NCBI GenBank assembly: GCA_037349315.1
Contig: JBAIAC010000042.1
Coordinates: 5,208,001 to 5,272,000, forward strand
Length of the DNA: 64,000 nt
Direction of reading: 5' to 3'
Source: Chelydra serpentina
Taxonomy: Eukaryota; Chordata; Testudines; Chelydridae
Shown: positions 1-32,559 of the stretch, one piece after another
Numbering within the stretch: the first letter of the stretch is position 1
How the letters are laid out: every line of letters begins with the position of its first letter
Notes under the pieces: generated by a model
Told to the model about the DNA's origin: nothing
What the model saw: only the letters and a program-made list of their open reading frames with translations
The model's database searches: none
Translations under genes and position numbers: made by a program

Positions 1-1349
1 GGTGTGTGTGCAGACAGGGGTAAGGGAAGGGCATGACCCTCAAATGTTTGGGGACCGCTGCTTTATTTGGAGGAATGCTGATGTTAGATGTGGGATGTAG
101 TTCATCTGAACAGGAATAGTTCCAACCTGTGTTGTCTTATGCCAAGATCGCTCTATAGTTGACTGTCCTCATATTACTTTATAACTTCTCCTTTCAGTTA
201 CAGGTTGACTCCTGTCTGAGAACAGATACGGGCTGGGCTTCGATCTTTAGACCTTCCAGTAATAAAAATATTACCATAAATGCCAGATGAGCAACAAGAC
301 TTTTTTTTTTTTATGGCTTTGCTAAGGGAAGTCTCATTGTGGGAGTGAGGTGAAAAAAGAGTTGAAACACACACAAGTCAGTAAGGTTTTGAAGAACGGC
401 AAAGGAGACTCTTCAAACCTGTTACCTTCAGCCAAAGAGGGATACCTGGAAAAGAGCCTGGTGGATAATCAGCTGAACATGAGCTCCCTGGAAAATAAGG
501 CTGCTGCCACCATGGAAACTTACCTTTCGGTAGGACAGTGTGTGTGTCTTTAGGGACTGTCCTGTTACTTCGCGTTTATTTTGTGAGTGGGTCAAAGCAT
601 CAAGAGAGAGACTCTTCTGTTCCGTGGAAATCAAACCAAACCCTTCAATTAAATCCGTGAGGAGAAGCGGCTCTAAAGAATTAATTATGCAGGCTCATAA
701 ATGGAAAGATTTGCTTGCAATGGGAGAGAAGAGATGAGGACTTAGGAAAAGCTGTAAGAACCAATGAGATCATGAAAACACTGGGAAACTTCCTTCAGAT
801 AGGTGAGCTTTGGTTACTTCTTAATTGTTGTTGTTGTTGTTGTTGTTTTAATTGTATTGTAGTAGCACCAGGGAACCCCAGTCCTGGTCAGGACCCATAG
901 TGATAGGTGCAGTACCACCAGCGGACAAAACAAGTCCTTATTCTCTGGAGTTCAGCACCTCCATTCTTCTCCTGTGGTGTCTGGCCCCGGATTGTCACAA
1001 TGCCATCTATTTTTTTTGTCTTTTTCAATCCCCTGTTTTTCTCTCCCCAACCCCAAAAGAAAACCTCAGTAGAAGTAGTTTGCATAAAGACAGATGTTCA
1101 AGCAGAGCTGAAGTTCTCAGGGGAATAAGCAAAGGTGTGCATTTATTTATCATGATTATTATATTATTGTGGACTAAGGTTTTTTGGGAGCTGAGGTGTG
1201 GAAATGTCAGTTCTAGGGGTTTTGGGGTTTTTTTTCCCCTGGTTGGATTGTGTTGGTAATTGTCTGCCCAGCGATGGGATAGTTATTTTTAAAATATATT
1301 TTATATCTTGCCATTAAACACAAATAACCTTAAATACACACATCCCAGG

Positions 1350-1716
1350 CACAGGCGCCGACTTTCTGTGGCACCGGTGGGAGCTCACGCCCAGCGTTGG
1401 GGGCGGGGCCCCGCCGCCGGGCCCCGCCCCCGACGCCGGGTGACATTGCGGGGCCCCGCCCCCGACACCAGGCGACGCCCCCGACGCCGGGTGACATTGC
1501 GGGGCCCCGCCCCCGACGCAACGTCGCCCAGCGTCGGGGGTGGGGCCCCGCAACGTCTCCCGGTGCTAAGGTAAGATGGCGGCGGGCCCCAGGTTTGGCG
1601 GGGAGCTGGCCGCGGGTCCCGGGGATGGCGGGGAGCTGCCGGTGGGTGCAGAGCACCCACCAATTTTTCCCCGTCGGTGCTCCAGCCCCGGAGCACCCAC
1701 GAAGTCGGCGCCTATG
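1350..1716. mobile_element. hAT-type MITE, AGGCGCCGAC family (copy A)
   Basis: Termini CACAGGCGCCGACT and AGTCGGCGCCTATG are inverted repeats, flanked by perfect 8-bp duplications ATCCCAGG (1342-1349, 1717-1724). The interior is very GC/CpG-rich with short tandem units; no transposase. The 8-bp target site points to the hAT superfamily. Confidence 0.85.
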
Positions 1717-1957
1717 ATCCCAGGAATTGTCACTGATAAATGTCTCTTGCTGTGAAGGCAAATCCATTAGAAATGGCTGCCCCTCACCATGGCTATTGGA
1801 GAGACATGACCACTGGATTCTAATAGTTCCACATTAGAAATGGATGCTTTCTCCTCTTTCACAGTTACATTGCGGAGTCTGGGTAGCGTTTCCCTTTAGA
1901 GGAACTGGTAACTCCCAAGTCTGGGTGGCTTCTACAGTAGAAAATTTAGGTGGGAAG

Positions 1958-2681
1958 TGTGATAGAGTCACAGGCCCAATGCTCTGGAACTGCTCTGTAT
2001 GAAGCCAGCCAGGACTCTGGGTAGCGTGACTCCCCTCAGGGCAAGGAGTCTCTTTGGCTGTGGCCTTCCTGGGTCTGACCTCAGAGCATCCAGCATTCCT
2101 GTTCACACCGTACGCTTCCCCTTGGTGGGTTCACCTGGACGGGACCCCTGGGGAAGCCAGAGGGTCCTGCACAGCAACTCCGCAGCCAGTAGTGACTCTC
2201 AGCCAGCTAGTAAAACAGAAGGTTTATTAGTCGACAGGGACACAGCATAGAACAGATCTTGCTAGCACAGAAATCAGTGACTTTCAGCAAAGTCCATCTT
2301 GGGGGGGACCCCAAGCTGGATGTCTGACTCCCTCCCCCCCCTTCAAGTCCCCAACAGCAGACTGCCCAGCTTCCAGCTACGTGACCTCCGACATGCCTGT
2401 TTCCCCTCCTCCTGGTCTTTGTCTTGGTTCCTGGGCAAAGTGTCACCTGGTCACATCCCCTTCCTGGTTCTCAGGTTAGGAAAGGCACCGTCCATCGCTT
2501 ATGTGCAGGCAGCTGGTGCAGTTTCACCTGCCCCTGAGGGCCTCAGCGAAAGTCACACACCCTTATTCCCACCATCTAGGCACTGGTGTAGTACACAGGG
2601 AAACTGAGGTGCACACAGTGTTCATTGAGAACAGTAAGACTCTCATACAAACTAACAAGGGGGAAACCCCACTTTGTCACA
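1958..2681 (-). mobile_element. Retroviral-type LTR, minus orientation
   Basis: Read on the minus strand it begins TGTGACAAAGTGGGG and ends TATCACA (TG...CA), with AATAAA at 2228-2223. It is related to the solo LTR at 48162-48691, sharing the start, the stretch around AATAAA and the following segment. Flanks GGAAG and GGGAG agree at four of five positions, so a clean target duplication is uncertain. A coding-like remnant follows on its upstream side (2690-3080). Confidence 0.65.
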
Positions 2682-2689
2682 GGGAGTTT

Positions 2690-3080
2690 TGCTGTAACCC
2701 TTTATATTTTCTCTTGGCTGGGGTAGGTGCCTGCACCTTAGAAAGTTCTGGCATTGGCATGGGTTTCTGTGGAGATTTTGGTTTTGGCTCTAAAGTGCCT
2801 TGGGGTATGGTGGGCATATCAGATTCAGGATCAATTATGCCACTTGTTCTTTTCATTATTGCTTCTGGCTCAGTTGGCTGAATATCAAAATTACTTGCTG
2901 GAATTTCAGGTTGGAAATACTTTTTTTTCTTTCCTGAGATATACTGATTGCCTCCTTACGGGCCTTCACGGCAACTTCTATAGCGCCCTGTGCTGCTTGT
3001 AATAAGCGGCATAATTGTGGATGGGTCTGTGACATGTCCATCTTACTTATTCTGCACATGTTCATGGAAAGTGTCAACCC
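2690..3080 (-). pseudogene. Coding-like remnant beside the LTR, unknown origin
   Basis: Minus-strand frames here avoid stops and show non-random composition: MSQTHPQLCRLLQAAQ and a Lys/Glu-rich stretch, then a proline/lysine-rich frame after a shift. The open frame ends at the LTR edge. It could be a decayed internal part of an endogenous retroelement or another gene fragment. I do not recognise the family. Confidence 0.35.
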
Positions 3081-3744
3081 TCTTTTCCTTATTGGTCTGT
3101 GTCCCCTAGAAACACAAGGGACCCCAAATTCTATAGGCTGTCTAGGTTCTCTTTATTCACATTAGCAATGATGCACCACCTGTGTCTTGTGGTAAAGACA
3201 CATGTTGGAGACAGAGATGTGCTTTTATAGCATTTTTATAATTTAAAATTAATCCTAAAACTATTACTACTTCGGTCTTCATTTTCCATAATCTTAGGGC
3301 ATCGGGTTATTCCTCAGTCATTTACATATGTTAGCATTTCTTATCTCCAGGGCCTAAAATAGCTAAGCTAAAGTCTTGCAGGCCTCAGCCTACAGATTCT
3401 TGTGTTTCAGTTTCTCTTACTTGCATCTAATACATGATTGCCTCTAAATACTGATCAATCTTATGCTTCTATAATCCTACCAATTAACTCTATACAATGT
3501 GTATATATATATATATAATATGACATGTTGATTGATCATAGCATTGCACAATAAATGAATAATAAACTAAAATGACTGGCTGCACTGGGCTGCAGGGAGG
3601 TGCCTGTCTCTGCCTAAATCCATGCCTAGGAACTCCTCTCCTGGAGTCATGTGACATACGTGCCTACGTCAGTTCTTCTGAAGAATGCATTAGGCGCCTG
3701 CCTCATTCCACACAAAATGGCCGGAGGAGGTGTCAAGCTTATAA

Positions 3745-4015
3745 CTTTTAGCCCAGTGGTTTGAGCACTCGGCTGGGCTGACGTAGGGCTCCCTCAACCT
3801 CAGCTAGTGAAGTTGTTCCACTTCCGATAAATAAATAGTCATTGGGCCATAGAAAAATGATTCTGTAGCCCAATGATTAGGGCACCCACCTGGGTGGTGG
3901 GAAACCAAGTCCGGTCCCACCGCTCCAGGGACTCTAAACCTAAATCTGGGATTCATGCTCCTAAAGACCTTTGTGGCTTCACTAACTCCTGGTTCTACTG
4001 CATGTTGCACTGTTA
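3745..4015 (+). repeat. tRNA-derived SINE-like fragment(s)
   Basis: Two similar pieces (about 3750-3810 and 3868-3925) look like tRNA-derived promoters: TAGCCCAGTGGTTTGAGCAC and a related copy with CAATGATTAGGGCACCCACC, followed by B-box-like sequence. A related piece occurs at 44150-44285. They lie just upstream of the butyrophilin start exon. Confidence 0.5.
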
Positions 4016-4215
4016 AGGTTCCTTGCTAAGCAACGGTGGTGAGATGCAGTTGATGACATGCTATAAAAACGTCAGGCCATTTGAATCAGGATCTCCATAT
4101 CAGTGTCCCATGAGCTCTTTACGTGCTGCACAAGATTTATTTAGTTATAACATAATCCTTATTCTGCGCACTCTGTTTATTTTTTGTTCTCTCGTTTTCT
4201 CTTCATCCAGTTACA

Positions 4216-24121
<19,906 letters not shown>

Positions 24122-24242
24122 GAAAGGGTACATTATTCCACTTGGACTCACTCAAACGTGTTCTCATAAATTTAGAATATCTTTCATTCAGTTTATAAAG
24201 ATCACTCATAGCTCCTCTTTAATGTCACACTAATTCCCTGTA

Positions 24243-24248
24243 AATAAA
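24243..24248 (+). terminator. Poly(A) signal of the butyrophilin-like gene
   Basis: AATAAA lies 122 bp after the B30.2 stop codon, followed by AT-rich sequence. It is the first such hexamer downstream in the sense orientation and would give a short 3' UTR. Confidence 0.6.
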
Positions 24249-24499
24249 GGAATTTTTAAATAATGGATGTATTTTCTGCTCTTCTCCTGTCTACTTTATT
24301 TATTATTTCAGCTGCAATTTTCAGGGGGGAAAGGTCTGCTTCCCCATTAGAGTCACAGATGCCCCCCTGACAGTCTGATAAGAGCCTGAGGCCTAATCTA
24401 AACTACAGAGTTAGGTTGATGCAAGGTAGCTGATGTTGACCTGACCAGGGAACTAAACTAACTGCCCCGCCACAGCGATTTAATAACTCCACTTGCCTG

Positions 24500-24684
24500 G
24501 GGGGGAGGGATAGCTCAGTGGTTTGAGCATTGGCCTGCTAAACCCAGGGTTGTGAGTTCAATCCTTGAGGGGGCCATTTAGGGATCTGGGGCAAAAATTG
24601 GGGATTGGTCCTGCTTTGAGCAGGGGGTTGGACTAGATGGCCTCCTAAGGTCCCTTCCAACTCTGAGATTCTATGATTCTATGA
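24500..24684 (+). mobile_element. tRNA-derived turtle SINE
   Basis: Box A-like GGATAGCTCAGTGGTTTGAG and box B-like GGTTGTGAGTTCAATCC, a body ending GGTCCCTTCCAACTCTGAG, and a CR1-style tail GATTCTATGATTCTATGA. It is not a functional tRNA gene. A second copy is at 61349-61526. Confidence 0.9.
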
Positions 24685-26814
24685 GAGGTGTAGAGAAGGT
24701 CGATGTAGTTAGGTCGACGCAGTGTCAGTGGAGATACTGAGTTACTTACATTGACTGTTACTAGCTTTCAGAATTCAGTGTAGTAGCCGTGTTAGTCTGT
24801 GTCAGCAAAAAGAAAATAAGGAAAGGAATACTTGTGGCACCTTAGAGAGTAACAAATTTATTTCAGCATAAGCTTTCGTGGACTACAGTCCACTTCGTCG
24901 GATGCATAGAATGGAACATACAGTGGGAGGATATTTATATATCAGAGAAACATTAAAAGGTGGAAGGAACCATACCAACTGTAAAAGGCTAATTAATTGA
25001 AAGGAACTGTTATCAGTAGGGGAAATAAACTTTTGAAGTGATAATCAACATGGCCCATTACGGACAGTTGGCACAAAGGTGTTAAGGGTATTTAACTAGG
25101 ATATTAAACTGGGGGAAATAGATTCAATTAACGTAATGACCGAGCCATTCCCAGTCTATATTCAAACCTAAGGTAATGGTATCTAGTTTGCATATTACTT
25201 CAAGTTTGGCAGCTTCTCGTTGGAGTCTGTTTCTGAAGTTTTTCTCTTGCAAAATGCCACCTTTAAGTCTGTCACTGAGTGATTAGGGAGGTTGAAGTGT
25301 TCTCCTACTGGCTTTTGAATGTGATGATTCTTGATGTCAGATTTGTGTCCATTTATTCTTTTGCGTAGAGACTGTCCAGTTTGGCCAATGTACATGGCAG
25401 AGGGGCATTGCTGGCACATGATGGCATATATCACATTGGTAGATGTGCAGGTGACCGAGCCCCTGATGGTGTGGCTGATGTGATTAGGTCCTATGATGGT
25501 GTCACTTGAATAGATATGTGGACAGAGTTGGCAACTTGAATAGATATGTGGACAGAGTTGCCAACTCTGTCCACATATCTATTCAAGTGACACCATCATA
25601 TGGTTATGAATCCCCTGGTCCTCCTGCCAGCTCCTTCCAAACGAGCCGCAACACGAAAATAATAACATAGCAAAATAGGGAAAACACCAAGCAGAAAATA
25701 ACTCAATATCTATTGAAAATTGGGCTATTGAAAATATCTATTGAAAATGTAAGGACATCATACAACATGGCATGATTATTTCATAACGGGAAAAGAAATG
25801 AAAGACCAAATTTGAGCAAAGTGCTATTTTTTAAAGGCACTAACATGGCTCCGCTTGTCATGAACTAAAGCAGTAAATGGACGGACTGAATCACATTGTC
25901 ATGATCAACAGTATTTACCCTAATCTCATATCACTCTGCTTAGTGTGTTTCCTTATTTTCTTCCCTTCACTTGTATTCCACTTTCCCTGGGTTCGCATGT
26001 ATCAGGCACTAACCTTACAGGCTGCTAGAATGCTCAGGCTCATAGAGGAGAGTGACAAACAGGTTACATGGTCCATAGGCCAAGGATTTTGGTTTTTCTA
26101 TCTCAAATACTCCCTGCTCTCTATGGTTGGACAGTCCAAAGACTGTATTCTGTAGGGTCATATAGACTGCACAGTAGAAAGTCTGTGGGGAGACAAGAGT
26201 CCTCAAGGGTCAAAGAAAATAGGTTGAAGCTAATTTCAGGGTCTGTGCTATTAATTGGTGGAATATAGGCGCTAAAGGGGTTAACATGACCCTGTTACTG
26301 TTCAACATTAAACAGTGTGAAACAAGGTCTAAGGTTTGTGTAAGCAGAGTCAGGATGAGCTCCATCCTAACATCTGGTGGTGAGTTGTGGCAAATTGTGG
26401 AAAAGAACTTCAGGGGCTGACCTCATTTACATAGGCACACCCACTCCGCCTAGCATGAGCCCATAGTAGCCCAAATGGTCACTTTGGGCTGCTGTTGGAT
26501 CTCCAGTTTTCTGTTATTGGGGCAGGAAGAATAAACTGTTGTTATACTGATTATGTGAATCAAGGACAATAGAACTGTACTTGGCCTTTTGGTATGATGG
26601 AGGAACTCGCCATCAACTAAGCAGCACATGCTAGGCAAGGGACATGGGTTCCAAATCCCAGTGAAGTGAGAGAGGCTGGGGATAGGTATTTGTACGTGGT
26701 AGCATGGGTGCTGTCTGAGGGCCCTAAATGCCAATTGCACCCCCCTACTTTCTTCACTGTGGAATATCAGAGCTAATTTTGAGTCTATTATGAGTCTAGT
26801 TACAGACTGCAAAC
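24685..26814. other. Intergenic, repeat remnants only
   Basis: Apart from the Penelope-like element no gene is visible. 25600-26800 is moderately AT-rich with short open frames lacking codon signal. Confidence 0.5.
24775..25600 (-). mobile_element. Penelope-like element 3' part with GIY-YIG endonuclease
   Basis: Minus-strand frame 25434-25195 reads IYAIMCQQCPSAMYIGQTGQ then SLRKRINGHKSDI, the GIY-YIG nuclease signature (Tyr-Ile-Gly-Gln-Thr and the Arg-x3-His region). Downstream toward 24775 comes the shared tail with TAGCCGTGTTAGTCTG. The 5' side (25492-25600) is an inverted repeat on GGTGTCACTTGAATAGATAT plus an internal direct repeat. The reverse transcriptase portion is missing. Confidence 0.8.
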
Positions 26815-27531
26815 TGTAACTTTGGGCTAAGGGTGCACCTGCACTGAGGCCCCCTCTACTACAAGTTAAAATTACTAAGAGCTGAAATCACTGAGTGCTG
26901 TGTTATGTAGGGGGAGGGGGGCTGAAGATATATTGCTGAGTGGCTGGTGGAGCAGAGCAGCTGGCGGAGTAGTTTGCGGTGAAGGCTGTAGCAGAACCCC
27001 ACAGAGAGGCAGGGCAGTTAGCCTTGGACCACGTAAGGTGCCCTTTTACCTTTCACCCTCCATCTCCACCCTGCCATTTCTACAGGGGGGTGGCGGCTCT
27101 GCAGATGAACTTTTGAACTCTGGGGCTGCACTGACCAGAGACAGAGGCCTTTGGGTGCTGGACTTTGGGGTTGTTGGACTTTGGGTGACTTTTGGAGTGC
27201 TGGACTCAAGAACCAACAGGAAAGGACACGGCCCAGTTTGCTAGGGTGGGTCTTGTCGCTCATGGTTTGGTTATTAATCCTATTTGTGGTGTTTTCCCAA
27301 CATAATGCCGCATTGTTTCTCTCTGTCATTAAAAGGCTTTTGCTACACTCAGACTCTGCTTGCAAGAGGGGAAGTATTGCCTCTTAGAGGTGCCCGGGGG
27401 GATGATAAATATTTGTCCCAGGTCACGGGGTGGGGGCTTGAGCCGGTTCTGCATTGTGTTATTGGAACAGAACATTTAGATACTGAACCCAGCCCTTGTT
27501 GCTGCCAACTCTAACGGGCAGAAGAGTTACA
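26815..27531 (+). mobile_element. Probable LTR of an endogenous retroelement
   Basis: TG...CA borders (TGTAACTTTGGGC to AGAGTTACA), plus-strand ATTAAA-type signal in CATTAAAAGGCTTTTGC, and the conserved-looking CTTGCAAGAGGGGAAG segment after it. I could not find a matching target duplication, so the limits are provisional. Confidence 0.5.
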
Positions 27532-28735
27532 TTTGGAATACAGAGACGTCAGCCTGCTTAGCTCTATGATAACCCCACCATTAAAAACCCTTTTAATCTT
27601 TTATTGAAGATGCAGAAAAGAAGCAAAAAACAGTTAAGGCCTTTGAAATGTAAAGCAGTAAGTCAGGCTTTCCTTTTAACAACACTCCTTGTTCCCTTTC
27701 CCAGGAGCTGGAGAGAGTTTTCAGAAGGAATTCCCCCCTGGCCAAGTTTGACAGTCTCTGGGATGGTATTAAAGATGGTGCTGTCATCCCAAGTGGTGTT
27801 TGGGATTCAGCTGGAGGTGGCAGGGGAAGTGATGTCATCTGGAGCCCTCTTTGGGGTCTGGTCTGGTCAGGCCGTCTCTCAGAATCAGGATGAAAAAGGC
27901 TGGGGGGCTCCCAGGAAGTGGTGGAGGTGGCAGCCATGATGGTGACGTTTGCTCCGGTGGCCCCTGTCTGTTTTTCCTTCTCTGCCTTCTTTAAGGGCCA
28001 CAGGTGGAACGGCCCATCTCATTATTTTGTCTGCCAGCTAGGCCTAATATCCAACACACCAATTTTGGTCATAGGTGGTGAGTATAATAGGCCAGAGGAG
28101 ACTAAACCTCCCCTGGCGCAGCCACCACCGCCCCAGCGTCAGACGCTTGAGCCGTGGTGGACCCACCTGCATGCTCCACCTCTTCCCATCCCTGCTCCGC
28201 CTCTTCCCATCTCTGCTCCACCGCTACTGAGGCCCCCACCACCTGCCGCTGCCTGATGAGTCTCGCCTCTCCTCCACTCCATCCCCCCACCCGCCACTTG
28301 CCATGTCCCTCCTCTCCTCCACCTCCCCGCTTCTATGAGGCCCTCACAGAGGAGAAGGGGTGGAGAAGAGGGACACGGTGAGTGGCGGGCAGAGGGACCC
28401 TCATGGGGGATGGCGGTGGAGGAGAGGAGGAAAATGGAGAGTGCATGCAGTGGGGGCATCGGGGGAAGGTGGGCGTGAAGGAAAAGTGGAACGCAGGGAG
28501 AGGTGAGCGGTGGGAGCCCCATGGGGTGGGGAGGAGAGGAGGAACGCGGGAAGGGGGCCAAGCAGGGGTGGGGCCTGGGTGGAGCAGGGGTGGAATGTGA
28601 GCCGGCCCATGAGCAGAAGAGACAGGGCTGCAGTGACTTTGGTTAATTAATTGCCAGCTCCACATCTGTTTTTATCAAGCATGATTTCAACAGTTCTTTC
28701 ATTATATGAATGTGGCCCGGTTGTTTGGACTAAGG

Positions 28736-29612
28736 CAGTGGTTTTCAAACTTTTTCTGGGGACCCAGTTGAAGAACATTGTTGATGTGCATAACCCAACG
28801 GAACTGGGGAGGAGGGTCTGGGGTGTGGGAGGGGCTCAGGGCTGGGGCAGCGGGGTTTGGGTGCAGGGGTGAGGGCTGTGGGGTGGGGTCGGGAATTAGG
28901 TGTTCTGGCTGTGGGAGGGGGCTCTGGGCTGGGGTTGCAGGCTCTGGGATGAGGGGTTTGGGGTGCAGGAGGGGCTCTGGTTTGGGGGGCTCAGGGCTGG
29001 GGGAAGGGGTTGGGGTGTGGGAGAGGGTCAGGGATCTGGGCTGGGGGGGTGCAGGCTCTGGGGTGGGGTCTGGGATGAAGGGCTTAGGGTGCAGGAAGGA
29101 GTTTGGACTTACTTACCTCCGGCGGCTCCCGTTCAGCGGTGCAGCTGGGGTGCAGAGACAGGCTTCCTGCTTGTCCTGGCACCGCGAACCGCGCTGCACC
29201 CTGGAAGCGGCCAGCAGCAGGTCTGGCTCCTAGGTGGAGGCGCGCAAGCGGCTCTGCATGGCTCTCACCCACAGGCACCGCCCCCCCCCCCCCCCCAGCT
29301 CCCATTGGCCAGTTCACAGCCACTGGGAGTGCAGAGCCGGTGGTCCGGGCGGGGGCAGCGTGCAGAGCCCTGTGGCCCCCCTGCCTAGAAGCCGGACCCG
29401 CTGCTGGCCACTTCCGGGGGCGCAGTGCAGTGTTGGAACAGGTAGGCACTAGCCTGCCTTAGCTGGGCAGCACCCCTGACGGGACTTTTAACGTCCCAGT
29501 CGGCGGTGCTGACCAGAGCCGCTAGGGTCACTGGGTGCTGAGCAAGCCGACCCAGTGCCTTAAATGCCATGAACCAGTACTGGGTCGCGACCCGAACTTT
29601 GAAAAAACCCTG
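28736..29612. mobile_element. hAT-type element, 877 bp
   Basis: Termini CAGTGGTTTTCAAAC and GAACTTTGAAAAAACCCTG are inverted relatives. Flanks GACTAAGG (28728-28735) and GACTAATG (29613-29620) match at 7 of 8. The interior has GGGCTCTGGGCTGGGG-type tandem units and a GC-rich half; no transposase. Confidence 0.8.
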
Positions 29613-31450
29613 GACTAATGTAATCTCTCTGTCTGGTTCGTGTAACTTTTCCCATCAGCATTTGTTACTATAATCTTACGAACTTTTACATCTCATTGAT
29701 GCAAATCTGTAGCTCCAGTTATTACAACGGGCCAAGGTTCTCCCTGGGATATTCCTGCCCCCACTCAGGGCTTCTGAGGCTACACCCAGAGGCTGCTCTA
29801 GGCAGCTGCTTAAGGTGGCAGATTTTGGGACCGCCCCGCTTCCTTCCATGGCCTTCAGCCGTAAATGGAGCAACCCTCCTGCCTCCATGTTGGTGCCCGG
29901 CCCCCACAGGCCCTGCTACCCCGGCAAACATGGCTCCTGTACCTGTGACTTCAACAGCCGAGGAGCTCATGTGGAAATAAGTGTGGGGCTGGAGTGTGAT
30001 TTGTATTTATTTACAGACTATGCACCAGGCCTGTTTCCTTGAATCTCTCATCTGATTAACATGCAGCATCGGACCCTATCAGTGCCTACTTCTTCCAGGC
30101 CTTAGCTCCCTTTAGTCCTTAGCTAGAGCGGGTCAGAGTCTCACCCCAACCCAAGGAGCTGTACCCCTGCCTAGAGCCTCGCCCCAGTTCCGCAAGCTCC
30201 AATCTGTGTCAGGGAGGGGAACGTCCAGACTACAGCCCAGCAGGAAATCTAGGGGTGGCTCCTCTTCCCAGAAGGGACCCTGGCTGCTGCCAAGCCAAGA
30301 GGCTGCAGAATTGTCTCCTCCGTCTGGAGTGTTTTAAAGCCCTGCTGTCTATAGCCATCCTTACTTCTGTGCTGCTGGCGGCGGCTCTGCCTTCAGCGCT
30401 GGGCTCCCGGCCAGCAGCTGCCGCTCTGCAGCTGCTCAGCTCTGGAGGCAGTGCCGCCGTCAGCAGCAGCGCAGAAGGGTGGCAATACTGCAACCTCCCC
30501 TACAATAACCTTGCAGCCCCCTCAGCTCCTTTTTGGGGCAGGACCCCTCCAATTAGAACCCCGTGAATGTTCAGGTTTAAATAGCGGAAATCATGACATT
30601 TACCTTTTTAAAATATCCTCTGGCCGTGACATTGACCAAAATGGACCGTGAATTTGGTAGGGCTCTAATCGTAACAGCATGGGGCTTTGCATGGCATCGC
30701 TCCGGGGTAGGGGCTGACACTGGTGCTATATGTCTGAACAGATCCATTTTTAACGTTTATTGCTAAAATCATTGACAGATTTCCTTTTACCTTCTCCAAA
30801 AAGGTGTTCTGTATGCGACGAGTAAGGGCTGTAATCCTGGGGGAGACAAAGCCATATTTTTCACACGTAATGGAAGCTGAATACCTGCTTTCAGTGACCA
30901 GCCTTGAGCATGGAAACGCTCCCGCCACCCACAAACTCGTTACTTTGTTATGTATATTTAGATGGTAATCTCTTTGTCCTTAGGAGCCATCTTTCATGTT
31001 GTGTGTGTACAGCACCCAACACCACAGGGCCTTGAGGTTAGAGGGATGCAGGGTGGGGTGAATGGGGCAGACAGCGTCTCTGTCGTCTCCACACAGGACA
31101 CTGCGGTAGATGGGGAGGGGGTGACCAGCTGGGCTTTAGGGCTCCTCATCTCCATCTGGCTTCAGTAAGGAAGGGGGTCAGCCTGTCTTTTAAGGGTGTC
31201 CAGGTCTGTTGACATCCCCGGCTCCCTTCTTGTCTCTACTCTACTCCACTTCACTTCATCCTCTCAGCAACAGAAAGACGTTGCCCCCTCCCCTCATCAT
31301 CCCTCTTGGGGCATCATTCATAGCCCTTTAGATTTCAGGAATGGCTTCACCCATCATTTTCGATCTCTGGCACTGGTACAGTGAATTTGTGGTTCTCAAC
31401 CTCAGCTGGCTAGCTCTCGGGAGCAAACCTGGCATTTTTCTAGCTCTGTT
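29613..31450. other. Intergenic, no gene recognised
   Basis: Contains GC-rich repeat debris at 30340-30660 (ending in GGACCGTGAATTTGGTAGGG, part of a common-looking reptile repeat) and otherwise unremarkable sequence. Confidence 0.4.
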
Positions 31451-32559
31451 CCCTCTCCTCCCTGAACATCTCCCACCCTCTCCCCCTTCTGACTGTATCT
31501 TAGATCACTGCAGGGATTGGCAGGAACTTCATTCAACGTTTCAGTCTCCACCTGTCAGGATGTAACTTTAGCTTGCACCCTCAGTGTTTGTGCTGATACT
31601 GATCATTCTCATTGTTCAAACCACACAAAAATCCCAGGACAAAGGGTAGAACAAGGTTAAGATAAAATTAAAAAGGACTTTTCTGGCACATGAACATTTG
31701 TCTCATGATTTCCTCAATAAATCTGAGCTACATCCTGTCAAAGTAAACTAATATCAAAGTATGGGACCAAACGGCCTTCAGAAAGAGAGAGAAACCCACA
31801 ATCCAAGGTGGGCTATAAAGTGAAATCTCAGAGAATCTTTTAAGACTGAAAAATCAGGAAAATAAATTTGCCGATTTTCTTCTGAACTGGCTAAAGCAGC
31901 TTCCCTTCTCGCCTCCTGATTTGGTTTTATTCATTAAAAAAGTTTTAACAACATTATAATAAAAGACAGAGGGAAAAAAACCAACTTCCCACCCACAAAC
32001 AATCTAGACTAGTCTAGAAAAAGCCGAGAAGCAATTTTACTAATAGATGGAAACAGGACTGTAAGTTCAGAAAGCTCAAACTGTGCTTTGAGGTTCATTT
32101 GAATTTCCCTTGCAGGTCTGTGACACTTTCTTCTCAGCCCTCAGGAGTCTGATTTAGGATCAGGGAAATCAAAGTGTGATTCCAAAGCATGGAGAGCCAA
32201 GGACACTGTGACAAGTGACACTTCGGGAGGCGGAGGGGTAGAAAAGGGAGAGGATAAAACTCTCCAAGGCTTAGACAGAGGCTGCTGTATCCAGTGGAGC
32301 ATGGCAGCGGCGTAGGAAGGAGGGAATCCCTCAGACTCACCCCATCGCTCTCAAATAACATAGAAGCTAAAACACCACATTTTACTGTCCCTGTATTACA
32401 TTCTGGCAAATAAGGGATAAAATGTACAAACAATAAATGCTTTTCAACATAACCTGGAGCAATATGACACTATTTGAGAATGAGAAAATGTACCCTCAGA
32501 GGGGAAACTAGTGACTCTAACAAGAATTCTCATAATGGTGGGGAGGGAGGTGGGGAATC

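Noticed and set aside
852..1259. 135-codon plus-strand frame
   Set aside because: Low-complexity and T-rich sequence with no recognisable domain and no splice context.
24505..24600. tRNA gene with A and B boxes
   Set aside because: The sequence is the head of a tRNA-derived SINE with CR1-like tail; the acceptor stem does not close.
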